The notes beneath the pieces were generated by a model. It was not told where the DNA came from. It made no database searches and was given only the letters and a program-made list of their open reading frames with translations. DNA of 64,000 nt from an uncultured Ruminiclostridium sp. Lineage in GTDB: Bacteria > Bacillota > Clostridia > Oscillospirales > Ruminococcaceae. The DNA is taken from assembly GCA_934454635.1 (NCBI GenBank), contig CAKSFR010000010.1, positions 51,237 to 115,236 on the forward strand. Reading direction: 5' to 3'. This document shows positions 43,067-51,841 of the stretch, piece after piece. The translations under genes and the position numbers were made by a program. The stretch's first letter is position 1; the number at the start of each line of letters is the position of its first letter.

Positions 43067-45022
43067 TTATATCACCCCTTCGTTGTATGCCTTTATAAAC
43101 TCTGCGTATGAGCCGCCGACAAAATGCTCCTTGTGCCAGTACAGCCATGCGTTATACAGCACGCAGGCGGTCATGATATCGGAAAGTCCTGCGATTTCTC
43201 CCTTCATATACGGGAAGCGGTTTGAGCCCCCGACCATTTCGTTCAGCTTTGCCTTTGCCCGTTCAAGCCCCGCGTAATACGGACAGCCCGCAAGCCGCGA
43301 GGTGAACTTTTTCAGTTCTTCGTTATAAACCGACCCGCTCTTTACGGTGACGAGCGACATTTTTTCATCAAACGCGGTAAATCCGCCGCGTATTTCATTG
43401 AGTTTTGCGCTTACCGCAGCAAGAAGCGCTTCGCGGTCAACATCCTTTTCTTCAAGAAGTCCGTTCACGCCGAACGCGGACGCAAGCAGCGAAAGCTTAT
43501 TCTTTGAATATTCGTGCGTGCGCGCGGCGGTGGTGAGATTCCGCTCGACAGGGATATTGTATTCGTTCTTAAAGCGCGAAATAACGTCAAAGCTGGAGCC
43601 GACCGCGCCCGTATAATCGGATATGTACTTTATGTCCGCAAGCATATCCGCTATCATCTTATCCACGCCGTCGATACGGAACAGGACATTGTCCGTCGGC
43701 AGGTCGCGGCGGAACGCCTTATAAAGATTTCCCACAAGGGTCTTTTTAAGTATCCGCGAGTCGAAGCAGCCGTTATCGTCCTCAAACAGGATAAATTCGG
43801 GGGCGCTTCCGCCGAGAAGTCCGCGGCGCATATAGCGCTCCTGAAGAACGGCGGGGCTGTCGGGAAGCTCGTAGTTGATTATATGTGTGACGGGGCTGTA
43901 AAGTCCGATCGTTTCGTCAAGTCCGTCCTTAGCAAGAACCACGCTGATCTTCTGTTCGGGAACAGCTTCGTACCACTGCTTCAGGCGGCGCACATCGAAC
44001 AGATTCTTCGTGCAGACCATAACGCTTGCCGTTTTGTCATAATATACTGCGGAGAGGATTTTTTCGACATAATTCAGCGTTACGTCCGACGAGAAATAAA
44101 CTATAGCCGTACCGTTTTCGCCGTTTATAACGGGGTCGATGACTTTCAAAAACGTGCCGAGCTTTTGGTCGGTGTTCTTCAGCACCTCGGCTTCCGCTCT
44201 TGTATAGGACGGACGAAGATAGATCCTACGGGCGTCGAGATTATATTCCTCAAAAACGTTTCCGCCGTTTACATACCTGCCGCCTGTCTGCTGCTCCGCC
44301 ATTTTCAGATTATCGGGAATAATTTTGGGGTCAAAAGCGTAATGAACGATATTCACTTTTGCGGACGACGTGTCTGTCGGGCAGTTGAGATACGGAGTAT
44401 CGAGGGTAAATTCCGAAAGCTTAGGAGCAATATCGGAAATTCCCTGCGCCTCCTTATTAAGAAGCGCCTTTACGATATCGTTTACGGGCGAGGGCGACTC
44501 GGTATAAAGCGCGGGGTAGGGAGCAAAAACGAGCAGTTCTTCCGCTTTCATTCCCGTTTTTTCGGTATACATCGACGCGTCGATACCCTCGGTGCTTCCC
44601 GAAGCGTCAACAATCATAAGATCCCATACGATCCCGCTTTTCTGCATTTCTTCAAAAACGGACTGACCGTTTCCTGCGAGAACATCCTCGCTCACAATAA
44701 AGAGGTTCGACAGCTCCTTTGCGAAGAATGCAACTGCGTTTTTAGCGCCCGAAACGAGCTTGAAGTCTACTCCAAGTCCCATAAGAAGCGTATTATACCA
44801 ATTCTGTGTAAAACCTGACGGGCTTATAATAAGGATATTCGGCTTTTCCTTGCGACTGAGCACGTCAAAGATGCAAAGCTGCGCTTTTTCTGCCTTTCCC
44901 TCGCCAAATCCGCTGAAATCCACGCACCAGCCGAATTTTTCCAGTTTTTCGGACAGTGCGACGCGGAGCGGTTCGGGTCTGAGATTATTCACCGGTATCC
45001 ACTTGATATCGTTTTCGTTCAT
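43067..45022 (-). CDS. Degenerate SNF2/SF2 helicase-like protein paired with the GHKL ATPase
   Basis: A 651-residue protein laid out like a SNF2-type helicase. Motif I reads GFGEGKAEKA (38-47; GK kept, T/S replaced by Ala). Motif Ia follows as NILIISPSGFTQNWYNTLL. Motif II is DLMIVDASGSTEG near residue 139: the first Asp is present, but DEAH/DExx is lost. The second lobe has GTAIVYFSSD (motif IV) and LPDSPAVLQERYMRRGL (motif VI, with its arginines). Catalytic competence is doubtful, but both lobes and the arginine finger are recognisable. ATG 45022 follows GGAGGG and a consensus-like promoter. The stop is followed with no gap by the GHKL ATPase start. Confidence 0.68.
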   Translation of the reverse strand: MNENDIKWIPVNNLRPEPLRVALSEKLEKFGWCVDFSGFGEGKAEKAQLCIFDVLSRKEKPNILIISPSGFTQNWYNTLLMGLGVDFKLVSGAKNAVAFFAKELSNLFIVSEDVLAGNGQSVFEEMQKSGIVWDLMIVDASGSTEGIDASMYTEKTGMKAEELLVFAPYPALYTESPSPVNDIVKALLNKEAQGISDIAPKLSEFTLDTPYLNCPTDTSSAKVNIVHYAFDPKIIPDNLKMAEQQTGGRYVNGGNVFEEYNLDARRIYLRPSYTRAEAEVLKNTDQKLGTFLKVIDPVINGENGTAIVYFSSDVTLNYVEKILSAVYYDKTASVMVCTKNLFDVRRLKQWYEAVPEQKISVVLAKDGLDETIGLYSPVTHIINYELPDSPAVLQERYMRRGLLGGSAPEFILFEDDNGCFDSRILKKTLVGNLYKAFRRDLPTDNVLFRIDGVDKMIADMLADIKYISDYTGAVGSSFDVISRFKNEYNIPVERNLTTAARTHEYSKNKLSLLASAFGVNGLLEEKDVDREALLAAVSAKLNEIRGGFTAFDEKMSLVTVKSGSVYNEELKKFTSRLAGCPYYAGLERAKAKLNEMVGGSNRFPYMKGEIAGLSDIMTACVLYNAWLYWHKEHFVGGSYAEFIKAYNEGVI

Positions 45023-45102
45023 GTTAAATTAACCCTCCAATCCTTCTTCTTTTCGGGCGTTTTTCTCCGCCCCGTACAATAATCAACAATTTCTCAACTT
45101 AC

Positions 45103-45131
45103 ATTATACTACCTTTTGGGCAAGATTGCAA
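45103..45131 (-). promoter_or_regulatory. Promoter of the helicase-like/GHKL operon
   Basis: Minus strand TTGCAA (45126-45131), 17 bp, TATAAT (45103-45108), leaving an ~80-nt leader before ATG 45022. Confidence 0.82.
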
Positions 45132-45801
45132 CCGTTTTTTCCGTCAAAAGCCGAAATTGCCGAATTGAACAATTTTCAACGCTTTTTTTTGACATTGCAG
45201 CGTTCGGTGGATACAAAATGGGTACACTTTAGCAAGGCGCGGCGTTTTGCGTGGCGGCGGAGAAGTCGGGGAACACAAAAGCCGCGGCGCCCGCCGACGA
45301 TGGGGCGAGGAGGGCGCTTTTCGGAGAAAAGCGGCGGACAAGCCCCATCAGGAGGCGGGCGCTCAGGGAAGCAAAGCGAAAAACAGCGGACAGGTCGGCG
45401 GCTTTCTCAATCCCCGTGCGCTCCCGCACTTACGCCGACGCCGCAACTCGCACGAGGTTCTCACTGTCCACTGCGCGGCGCGCCTGACCGCCCTGCGGGC
45501 GGTCAGGCAAAAAAGACGGCGGCTTCGCCGCCGTCAGCCGCAAGCGGCTTACGCCGCTTGCGGCGCGCTGCGCACATCGGCAACGCAGGCGAAACGGGCG
45601 GAGTGCGGGCGCGCTGTGCGCTTCACAAAGTGAAGCGCACAAATAAGCGGCGCGGCGAAGCCGCGCCGCAGCCTTGCTGCGCTGAAAGCGCAGCAAGGCG
45701 CGCGCCCGCACAGCCTCCGCTTTCGCAAACCTCGCCGAAAAGCGGGATTTGCACTGTCCCCGAAACGCGGCGTTTTGCGAGGCGGGAAATAAGCGGGGCA
45801 A
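45132..45801. repeat. Gene-free region with two adjacent family A elements (copies 9a, 9b)
   Basis: 9a (45473-45573): outer GCGCGGCGCGC/GCGCGCTGCGC; hairpins GCCTGACCGCC-ctgc-GGGCGGTCAGGC, GACGGCGGC-ttc-GCCGCCGTC and GCCGCAAGCGGC-ttac-GCCGCTTGCGGC. 9b (45603-45711): outer GTGCGGGCGCGC/GCGCGCCCGCAC; hairpins TGTGCGCTTCAC-aaa-GTGAAGCGCACA, GCGGCGCGGC-gaa-GCCGCGCCGC and CCTTGCTGCGCT-gaa-AGCGCAGCAAGG. Flanks carry AAAAGCCGCGGCG (45279) and ATTAAAAGCCGCC (45800). Confidence 0.88.
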
Positions 45802-46293
45802 TTAAAAGCCGCCGTCATTCAAACAAAAAAGCGCGTTTTCGTAGTCTTTAACGTAGTACCGAATGTTTTTACGACCTCGCCTGATAATCGTGTGCCCCTC
45901 TTTTTCGAGCATTTCTTTCTGCCGTAAAGCGCCGCCGGGATATTTTTCGTTTAGTTCGCCGCCTGCTTTCAGCGTCCGCCAGTAGGGCGTTTCGTCATCT
46001 GTCCTCTGGTGACTCGCCCACGCCGCAATCGAAACGAAAATCCCCGCCGTAATCGGCTCTGTGAAGTCCGCACCCGATTTTTTCGCGAAATATTCGCGTA
46101 TCTCGCCGACGGTAACAATCTTTCCGAAGGGCACTTTTTTCATAACCTCGTCATAATCTGCGGGCGGCGCAAAGTACATTCGGTCGCCGCCGTACTTTTC
46201 AATGCTCTGCTCATCTGTAATGACCTGGATTTTGGGCATATCCTTGCTGTCATGCAGCATTGCGTTAAAATCCTTCTTCTCCTCATTAGCCAT
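45802..46293 (-). CDS. Alkyltransferase-like (MGMT-family) DNA-binding protein
   Basis: A 163-residue protein containing the MGMT/Ada DNA-binding fold: VPFGKIVTVGEIREYFAKKS (recognition helix region), then GIFVSIAAWASHQ and PYWRTLKAGGELNEKYPGGA. The alkyl-acceptor PCHRV is replaced by PYWRT, so no methyl transfer is expected. Such ATL proteins bind alkylated bases and recruit excision repair; this longer clade with the YPGG-ALRQ segment is common in Clostridia. Single gene; C-terminal end borders repeat 9b. Confidence 0.8.
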   Translation of the reverse strand: MANEEKKDFNAMLHDSKDMPKIQVITDEQSIEKYGGDRMYFAPPADYDEVMKKVPFGKIVTVGEIREYFAKKSGADFTEPITAGIFVSIAAWASHQRTDDETPYWRTLKAGGELNEKYPGGALRQKEMLEKEGHTIIRRGRKNIRYYVKDYENALFCLNDGGF

Positions 46294-46411
46294 ATCAACA
46301 CCTCCGTCTATATTTTACAGCCTTTTCACGCCCGACGCAATGAGGCTGTTTTTATTTTTTTATTTTTACAGCAAAAACAGTCCGAGGAAACGCTGTTCCG
46401 CGAACTGTTTT

Positions 46412-46517
46412 AATACTAAGCGCCAATAAAACTATAGATAATAGATAAAAGTTCTCGCATATCCCATGCAAAGATTATACTCGATTTTTGTATTTTTTTT
46501 AATTGTCGCTGAGTATA
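46412..46517. mobile_element. MITE family B, copy 5 (inverted)
   Basis: Ends TACTAAGCGCCAATAAAA and TTAATTGTCGCTGAGTA, with TAA on both flanks. It lies 8 bp beyond the leuB stop. Confidence 0.85.
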
Positions 46518-46524
46518 AGCTGTT

Positions 46525-47601
46525 TTATATTATTTTTTCCGCGACAAGCTCACCCATTCTGCGGCAGCCGACAAGCGTTTTTCCCTCGCTCATAATGTCA
46601 GCTGTGCGATAGCCGTCGGCAAGAACCGCGTCAACCGCGCTTTCTATCGCCTGAGCTTCCTGCTGCATATCAAAGCTGTACCGAAGCATCATCGCCGCCG
46701 AAAGAATAGTTGCAAGCGGATTTGCTTTATCCTGTCCCGCAATATCGGGCGCAGAGCCGTGAATAGGCTCGTAAAGTCCGCAGGTTCCCTCGCCGAGAGA
46801 AGCGCTGGGAAGCATACCGAGCGAACCCGTTATCATGCTAGCTTCGTCGGAGAGAATGTCCCCAAAAAGATTTTCGGTGACAATAACGTCAAACTGCGCA
46901 GGGTTGCGTACAAGCTGCATCGCCGTATTGTCAACAAGCATATCCGAAAATTCAACGTCGAGATTTTCCGCAGCTATTTTATGAGAAATTTCACGCCAGA
47001 GGCGGGAACTGTCCAGAACATTTGCCTTATCGACGCTCGTTACCTTTTTTCTGCGCTTTTTTGCCAGATCAAATGCAACGCGGCATATTCTCTCGATCTC
47101 GTAATCGCTGTACTTCATTTCATCAGCGGCAGTCTTGTGCCCGTTTTCATCAATGCCGGTGGTTCTTTTTCCGAAATACGCTCCGCCGATAAGTTCGCGC
47201 ACAATAACAAGGTCAAGCCCCTGCGCGGTTATCTCATTTTTCAAAGGGCAAGCGTCTGCCAACGGTGTAAGCAGCTTTGCGGGACGGATATTTGCAAAAA
47301 GTCCGAGCGCGCTGCGTATTCCGAGAAGTCCAGCTTCGGGACGAAGATTTCCCGCGCCCTTGTCCCACTTAGGACCTCCGACCGCGCCGAGCAGCACGCT
47401 GTCGCTCGATTTACATATATCAATTGTTTCCTGCGGAAGCGGAACGCCTGTCTTGTCTATCGCTATTCCGCCCATGAGAACTTCGGTAAAATTAAACTTG
47501 TGTCCGTACTTTTCCGCAGTTTTCTCCAAAACGCGGATAGCCTCGCTCACTATTTCGGGACCTATTCCGTCGCCCTTTATCACGGCAATATTTTTTTCCA
47601 T
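46525..47601 (-). CDS. leuB: 3-isopropylmalate dehydrogenase
   Basis: A 358-residue LeuB, catalysing NAD-dependent oxidative decarboxylation of 3-isopropylmalate in leucine synthesis. Typical blocks: [71 protein letters not shown] and [14 protein letters not shown]. It is the last leu gene, separated from leuD by 213 bp filled by repeat copy 10. Preceded by AGAAAGGAAAAC. Confidence 0.97.
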   Translation of the reverse strand: MEKNIAVIKGDGIGPEIVSEAIRVLEKTAEKYGHKFNFTEVLMGGIAIDKTGVPLPQETIDICKSSDSVLLGAVGGPKWDKGAGNLRPEAGLLGIRSALGLFANIRPAKLLTPLADACPLKNEITAQGLDLVIVRELIGGAYFGKRTTGIDENGHKTAADEMKYSDYEIERICRVAFDLAKKRRKKVTSVDKANVLDSSRLWREISHKIAAENLDVEFSDMLVDNTAMQLVRNPAQFDVIVTENLFGDILSDEASMITGSLGMLPSASLGEGTCGLYEPIHGSAPDIAGQDKANPLATILSAAMMLRYSFDMQQEAQAIESAVDAVLADGYRTADIMSEGKTLVGCRRMGELVAEKII

Positions 47602-47681
47602 GTCTGTTTTCCTTTCTATTTGTCCGATATATCGTACAGGTTTGCAGCACCTCTTCCCGAGGAAGAAAGTTCAGCGGGCGA

Positions 47682-47777
47682 GGGGCGCGCAGCGCGTCGG
47701 AATTGCTCCGCAATTCCGACGCCTGCGGCTTCGCCGCAGGCACTTTCCCGCTTCGCGGGAAAGGCGCTGCGCGCCCC
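47682..47777. repeat. Family A three-hairpin element (copy 10) between leuD and leuB
   Basis: Outer GGGGCGCGCAGCGC/GCGCTGCGCGCCCC (14 bp, perfect). Hairpins GTCGGAATTGC-tcc-GCAATTCCGAC, GCCTGCGGC-ttc-GCCGCAGGC and CTTTCCCGC-ttc-GCGGGAAAG. The flank CCTGCCCCGAGAGCAG is shared with copies 2 and 3. Confidence 0.88.
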
Positions 47778-47814
47778 CGCCCGTTTCGCCGAACCTGCCC
47801 CGAGAGCAGGAGAA

Positions 47815-48297
47815 TCAGCGCTTGAGGGAATTGAGAAGTCCGCCCGCAGCAATTATATCCTTGATAAAATCGGGGAACGGCTCCGCCTGAAAAGCTCTGC
47901 CGGAGGTCTTGTCGGTAATTACGCCCGTGTCAAAATCAACTTCAACCTCGTCGCCCTCGGCGATCGCCGCCGCGGCTTCGGGGCATTCGAGAATGGGAAG
48001 CCCTATGTTGATAGCGTTGCGGTAGAAAATGCGGGCAAATGTCGCCGCAATTACGCAGGAAACGCCGCTCGCCTTGATTGCGATTGGGGCGTGTTCGCGT
48101 GAAGAACCGCAGCCAAAGTTTGCACCCGCTGTAATAATATCTCCGGATTTAACCTTGTGTATAAATTCTTTGTCTATATCCTCCATGCAGTGGGAAGCGA
48201 GTTCCTTGTGGTCGGCGGTGTTGAGATAACGCGCGGGGATAATTACGTCCGTGTCAACATTGTCGCCGAATTTATGAACAAAACCGTGAACATTCAT
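47815..48297 (-). CDS. leuD: 3-isopropylmalate dehydratase small subunit
   Basis: A 160-residue LeuD, the swivel domain completing the isomerase active site with Leu[14 protein letters not shown] and [14 protein letters not shown] are diagnostic; the short form (no extra C-terminal region) is the archaeal/Clostridia type. It follows the Dabb-like gene by 5 bp. Confidence 0.96.
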   Translation of the reverse strand: MNVHGFVHKFGDNVDTDVIIPARYLNTADHKELASHCMEDIDKEFIHKVKSGDIITAGANFGCGSSREHAPIAIKASGVSCVIAATFARIFYRNAINIGLPILECPEAAAAIAEGDEVEVDFDTGVITDKTSGRAFQAEPFPDFIKDIIAAGGLLNSLKR

Positions 48298-48302
48298 ATT
48301 TT

Positions 48303-48611
48303 TTACTCCTCATATTTGTAATCTGCACAGCGCCGTTCGGCAGTGTAGGGACGAACCGCGCCGTTCGCTACCGCAAGGTGCGCGGGGTGAACCGAATAGG
48401 CTTTAAGCGCTGCCTCGTCGGTAAAAGTGCTGTCAAGAAGCAGGTCGCCGACGGACGAGCCGAGCAGCTCGGTCTGCACATGAATGTCAACAAGACCGTC
48501 AATCTGCCCTTTAAGCCCCTCAAGACCTTCTTTTATTCTTTTTTTGACAAGCTGCCGCTCTTCTGCGGAAAGCTCGGATTTAAGCGTCCATATAATAACG
48601 TGCTTTACCAT
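48303..48611 (-). CDS. Dabb family stress-responsive alpha/beta-barrel protein
   Basis: A 102-residue protein starting [19 protein letters not shown], then [25 protein letters not shown], the Dabb (stress-responsive A/B barrel) pattern: paired dimeric ferredoxin-like fold. Function of bacterial members is generally unknown. It is inserted between leuC (12-bp gap) and leuD (5-bp gap), so it is translated from the leu mRNA. Confidence 0.88.
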   Translation of the reverse strand: MVKHVIIWTLKSELSAEERQLVKKRIKEGLEGLKGQIDGLVDIHVQTELLGSSVGDLLLDSTFTDEAALKAYSVHPAHLAVANGAVRPYTAERRCADYKYEE

Positions 48612-48623
48612 AGTTCAGCCCTC

Positions 48624-49880
48624 TCAGTCAAAAATGTCCTTGCTTAATTCGCCTTTTATCGCACAAGCCGCCGCGACCGCAGGGCTTGCGAGATATACCT
48701 CGGACTCGGGATGTCCCATTCTTCCGACAAAGTTTCGGTTAGTGGTGGAAACGGCGCGTTCTCCCGCCGCAAGAATGCCCATGTGTCCGCCGAGACACGG
48801 TCCGCAGGTAGGCGTGCTGAACGCGCAGCCTGCTTCAATAAATATTTCCGCAAGTCCCTCGTGAATGCAGTCGAGATAAACCTTCTGAGTCGCGGGAATT
48901 ACTATACAGCGGACATTTTTCGCTACTTTTTTTCCTTTGAGTATCGCTGCCGCGCTCCGCATATCGGAAATTCTGCCGTTTGTGCAGGAGCCTATCACAA
49001 CCTGATCAATAACGACGGGCTGTTCAATTTCGTCGATTGTCTTTGTGTTCTCGGGGAGGTGCGGAAAAGCTACCGTCGGCTTTATTTCGCTTAAATCAAT
49101 GTCGATAATTTGCTCGTAATCATCGTCGGAATCGGGAGAAAATACGCTGAAAGGTCTGTCCACACGATCCTTGAGATATGCGAGAGTAATTTCATCGACC
49201 TCAAAAATGCCGTTCTTTCCGCCAGCTTCAATAGCCATATTGGCGATACAAAGCCTGTCGTCCATAGAAAGCGACTTCAAGCCCTCTCCAGTAAACTCCA
49301 TCGACTTGTAAAGCGCGCCGTCAACGCCTATCAGCCCAATAATGTGCAGAATAACGTCCTTACCGCTTGCGTGACCCGTAAGCGCGCCTTTTAGGTTGAA
49401 CTTTATCGCGGAGGGAACCTTGAACCAAGCCTCGCCCGTAGCCATGCCCGCCGCCATATCGGTAGAGCCGACGCCTGTCGAAAATGCGCCGAGCGCACCG
49501 TATGTGCAGGTGTGACTGTCCGCGCCGATACATACCTCGCCGGGAGCGATAAGACCCTTTTCGGGGAGAAGCGCGTGTTCTATTCCCATTTCGCCTACGT
49601 CGAAATAATTTTTAATGTCATATTTTCGTGCAAAGGTGCGGCACTGCTTGGTAAGTCCCGCCGCTTTAATATCCTTGTTCGGCGTAAAATGATCCATTAC
49701 AAGGGAGATTTTTGTGCGGTCGAAAACCGAACTGAAGCCGTTTTTTTCAAATTCGTTGATCGCGACCGGGCTTGTGATGTCGTTTCCGAGCACCATATTG
49801 AGCTTCGCCCGAATAAGCTGACCCGGCTTTACGGAGGATAATCCCGCCGCTTTAGCCAGTATCTTCTGGGTCATTGTCAT
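48624..49880 (-). CDS. leuC: 3-isopropylmalate dehydratase large subunit
   Basis: A 418-residue aconitase-type isomerase with a [4Fe-4S] cluster: ligands in [12 protein letters not shown] and [10 protein letters not shown]. Other blocks: [33 protein letters not shown] and [15 protein letters not shown] start at ATG 49880 (MTMTQKI) after AAAGGAAC; the frame extends upstream, but without a site. First gene of leuC-dabb-leuD-(repeat)-leuB. No leader peptide rich in Leu codons was found. Confidence 0.96.
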   Translation of the reverse strand: MTMTQKILAKAAGLSSVKPGQLIRAKLNMVLGNDITSPVAINEFEKNGFSSVFDRTKISLVMDHFTPNKDIKAAGLTKQCRTFARKYDIKNYFDVGEMGIEHALLPEKGLIAPGEVCIGADSHTCTYGALGAFSTGVGSTDMAAGMATGEAWFKVPSAIKFNLKGALTGHASGKDVILHIIGLIGVDGALYKSMEFTGEGLKSLSMDDRLCIANMAIEAGGKNGIFEVDEITLAYLKDRVDRPFSVFSPDSDDDYEQIIDIDLSEIKPTVAFPHLPENTKTIDEIEQPVVIDQVVIGSCTNGRISDMRSAAAILKGKKVAKNVRCIVIPATQKVYLDCIHEGLAEIFIEAGCAFSTPTCGPCLGGHMGILAAGERAVSTTNRNFVGRMGHPESEVYLASPAVAAACAIKGELSKDIFD

Positions 49881-49942
49881 AGTTGTTTGTTCCTTTCTTT
49901 TTATGTATATATGAGGACGTTCCCGTCCTTTCTGCCACAAAG

Positions 49943-49976
49943 CAAAAAACCGCCCGCGGAAATTCCGTCGGACGGC
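49943..49976 (-). terminator. Terminator between the membrane-protein pair and leuC
   Basis: Minus strand stem CCGTCCGACGGAA / TTCCGCGGGCGG followed by TTTTTTG. It ends the 51012-50022 unit and sits ~65 bp before leuC, so a role as leuC attenuator is also possible. Confidence 0.8.
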
Positions 49977-50021
49977 CTTGAAAGATTTCACCGTAATAGC
50001 ACACCGTGCAGGCGCACGATA

Positions 50022-50456
50022 TTAAAGGAGATGTATCTTTTTTCTTGTGAGGAAGCCTTTTACGGCGGAAATTGCCGCTGTAACGTAGCTGTTTATAATA
50101 AACACATCAAAGTAAATTCCGAGCATAAGCAAATCGGAAGCAACAGAATGACCGCTTACGCATAGCGAGCAGACCGTGCCTGCGGGATAATGATAAAAAC
50201 CGCGGCAAATCTCGTTAGCCGTAACGCAGGCGCAAACGCCGATAAGTTCCACAATCGCATAAATTATAAATACAAGACCCGCAATATTGCTCACTTTCTC
50301 GATCTGAGCGGTATTTACCGCGTCCATCGAGCCTGTCGCCTTCATACGGTAGATGAGAAAAGCGAAGCCTGCAAGCTGTACAAGAACACTGAGCGTAATA
50401 AGCACGGCGGGGATAACCGGAATGCCGATCGCATTTAAAAATAAACCTAAAATCAT
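50022..50456 (-). CDS. Small polytopic membrane protein, function unknown
   Basis: A 144-residue protein with about four hydrophobic helices (VIPAVLITLSVLVQLAGFAFL, IAGLVFIIYAIVELIGVCACV, LLMLGIYFDVFIINSYVTAA). No family recognised. It follows the next upstream membrane protein by 19 bp and shares its hydrophobicity layout, so the two may act together. Confidence 0.65.
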   Translation of the reverse strand: MILGLFLNAIGIPVIPAVLITLSVLVQLAGFAFLIYRMKATGSMDAVNTAQIEKVSNIAGLVFIIYAIVELIGVCACVTANEICRGFYHYPAGTVCSLCVSGHSVASDLLMLGIYFDVFIINSYVTAAISAVKGFLTRKKIHLL

Positions 50457-50475
50457 TTACGTTTCTCCTTCCGCC

Positions 50476-51012
50476 TTACTTGAGAGGCATATACTTAAAG
50501 TGCTTACCAACGAAAAGTGCGATAAACGACCAGACGGGGTTAAAAATCAGGTAGAAGAACCAAGCCGAACCGTTTGTAAAGAGGCAGGGAGTTCCTGTTG
50601 CCGCCGGGTTAAGGAAAAGCGCGCCCATAGCGATCGAGATTCCGATAAACACAACGAAAAGCGCGAGATCCGCAATAGCGAAAATTCTGCTGCGGTTTTT
50701 CATGAACAGGAAAACAAGAACGGGGCTTATAAGAGAATATGCCGCCTGAACGAACATACAGATCTTATATCCGTCGTAGTTCTGGTCAACCGCCGCGGGA
50801 CCGAATCCGGTAGCGCTGCTTATAAGCACGTCAATAGGCGTAAAGCCCGTAACGACGCACACAAGCGCACCGAGCACCATAAAAGCGGAAAGACCGCAGA
50901 ACACAAGTCTTGCGAGCGTGAACACTTTCAGCCCAAGACCGAAATCGTCCTCTATGTATTCGTCTATCTCTTCTTCAACAGCATCAGAAAGATTTAACAC
51001 GTTATCTGACAT
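50476..51012 (-). CDS. Polytopic membrane protein, function unknown
   Basis: A 178-residue protein with an acidic N-terminus (LSDAVEEEIDEYIEDDFG) and about four membrane helices (LSAFMVLGALVCVVTGF, ICMFVQAAYSLISPVLVFLF, IADLALFVVFIGISIAMGALF, FFYLIFNPVWSFIALFV). First gene of a two-gene unit ending at the 49943 terminator. Not recognised. Confidence 0.65.
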   Translation of the reverse strand: MSDNVLNLSDAVEEEIDEYIEDDFGLGLKVFTLARLVFCGLSAFMVLGALVCVVTGFTPIDVLISSATGFGPAAVDQNYDGYKICMFVQAAYSLISPVLVFLFMKNRSRIFAIADLALFVVFIGISIAMGALFLNPAATGTPCLFTNGSAWFFYLIFNPVWSFIALFVGKHFKYMPLK

Positions 51013-51841
51013 AGTACAGCCTCCATTTGAGATAATTTAAGATGATATAAGTATAGCACAGCATGACGGTTTTGTCAACAGTAAAGGTTTACACACAGGC
51101 GCTTTTGTGCATTATTTTGTGATTTTCCTCAAAAATCAATTCGGCGTTTTGTGAAACATGGGCAACGGGGGAACGGCGCGGCGCGCCTGCCGCACGCAAA
51201 GCGTGCGGCAGGAATGAGCGGCGGCACAAGCCGCCGCCCGGCGCGCACGGCGCAAGCCGTGCGCGCGCGCCGCGTAAGTGGGGGAGGGCAGGGCTGAGAA
51301 CCGCGGCGTTTCGCTGTCAAATTGGGGGGAACGGCAAATTGAAAGCCGCGGCGGAAGCCGACGAGGGGGCGGGATAGCAGGCTCTTTCGGGGAAGTATAG
51401 CTGCCCCCTCAGGAGGCTGCCGCTTAACGGCGCACGGCGGCTTTTGGTGTCCCCGCGACCTTTCGCACTCGCAAAAACGCCGCCTTTCCGCACCTCCTGC
51501 TACCCTCATTAAGCGGCTCGCTGCGCTCTCATCTCCCACTTCGGCGAAAACGGCGCGCGGGCGCGCCATGCGTTTCGCGAAGCAAAACGCATGAGCGGCG
51601 CGGCAAAGCCGCGCTGCAGCCCAATGCCGCCTGCGGCGGCATTGGGCGCGCGCCCGCGCCCCGTCCCGATTGCGGCGGAGTGCGCCGGAAGAAACGGAGA
51701 TCTGCACTGTCCCGTGAATATGCGTCTCCGATTTTTCTTTTTCGTTTCAGCTTAATCATTCGTTTTCGTCACGGCTCTGTCACATATACGGGATATGATA
51801 GTGACAGTGAACAAAAGCAGCGTCCGAAGGAGGTAAATAAA
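51013..51841. repeat. Gene-free region with two family A elements (copies 11 and 12)
   Basis: Copy 11 (51175-51274): hairpins CCTGCCGCACGC-aaa-GCGTGCGGCAGG, GCGGCGGC-acaa-GCCGCCGC and GCGCACGGC-gcaa-GCCGTGCGC inside GGCGCGGCGCGC/GCGCGCCGCG. Copy 12 (51553-51660): CATGCGTTT-cgcgaagc-AAAACGCATG, GCGGCGCGGC-aaa-GCCGCGCTGC and CCCAATGCCGCC-tgc-GGCGGCATTGGG inside GGGCGCGC/GCGCGCCC. Between them, 51347-51424 is a hairpin-rich block repeated inverted at 54001-54080. An inverted repeat TGTCAC/GTGACA flanks a TATGAT at ~51778-51807 upstream of the next gene, possibly its promoter/operator. Confidence 0.85.

Noticed and set aside
43514-44818. 434-residue plus-strand open frame opposite the helicase-like gene
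   Set aside because: Arg/Val-rich antisense of a real gene with helicase-like motif order and promoter.
46759-48102. 447-residue plus-strand open frame spanning leuB, repeat 10 and leuD antisense
   Set aside because: Crosses two certain genes and a repeat; no support.
49943-49976. leuC transcription attenuator with leader peptide
   Set aside because: No short frame with clustered leucine codons precedes it; the hairpin is adequately explained as the terminator of the 51012-50022 unit.
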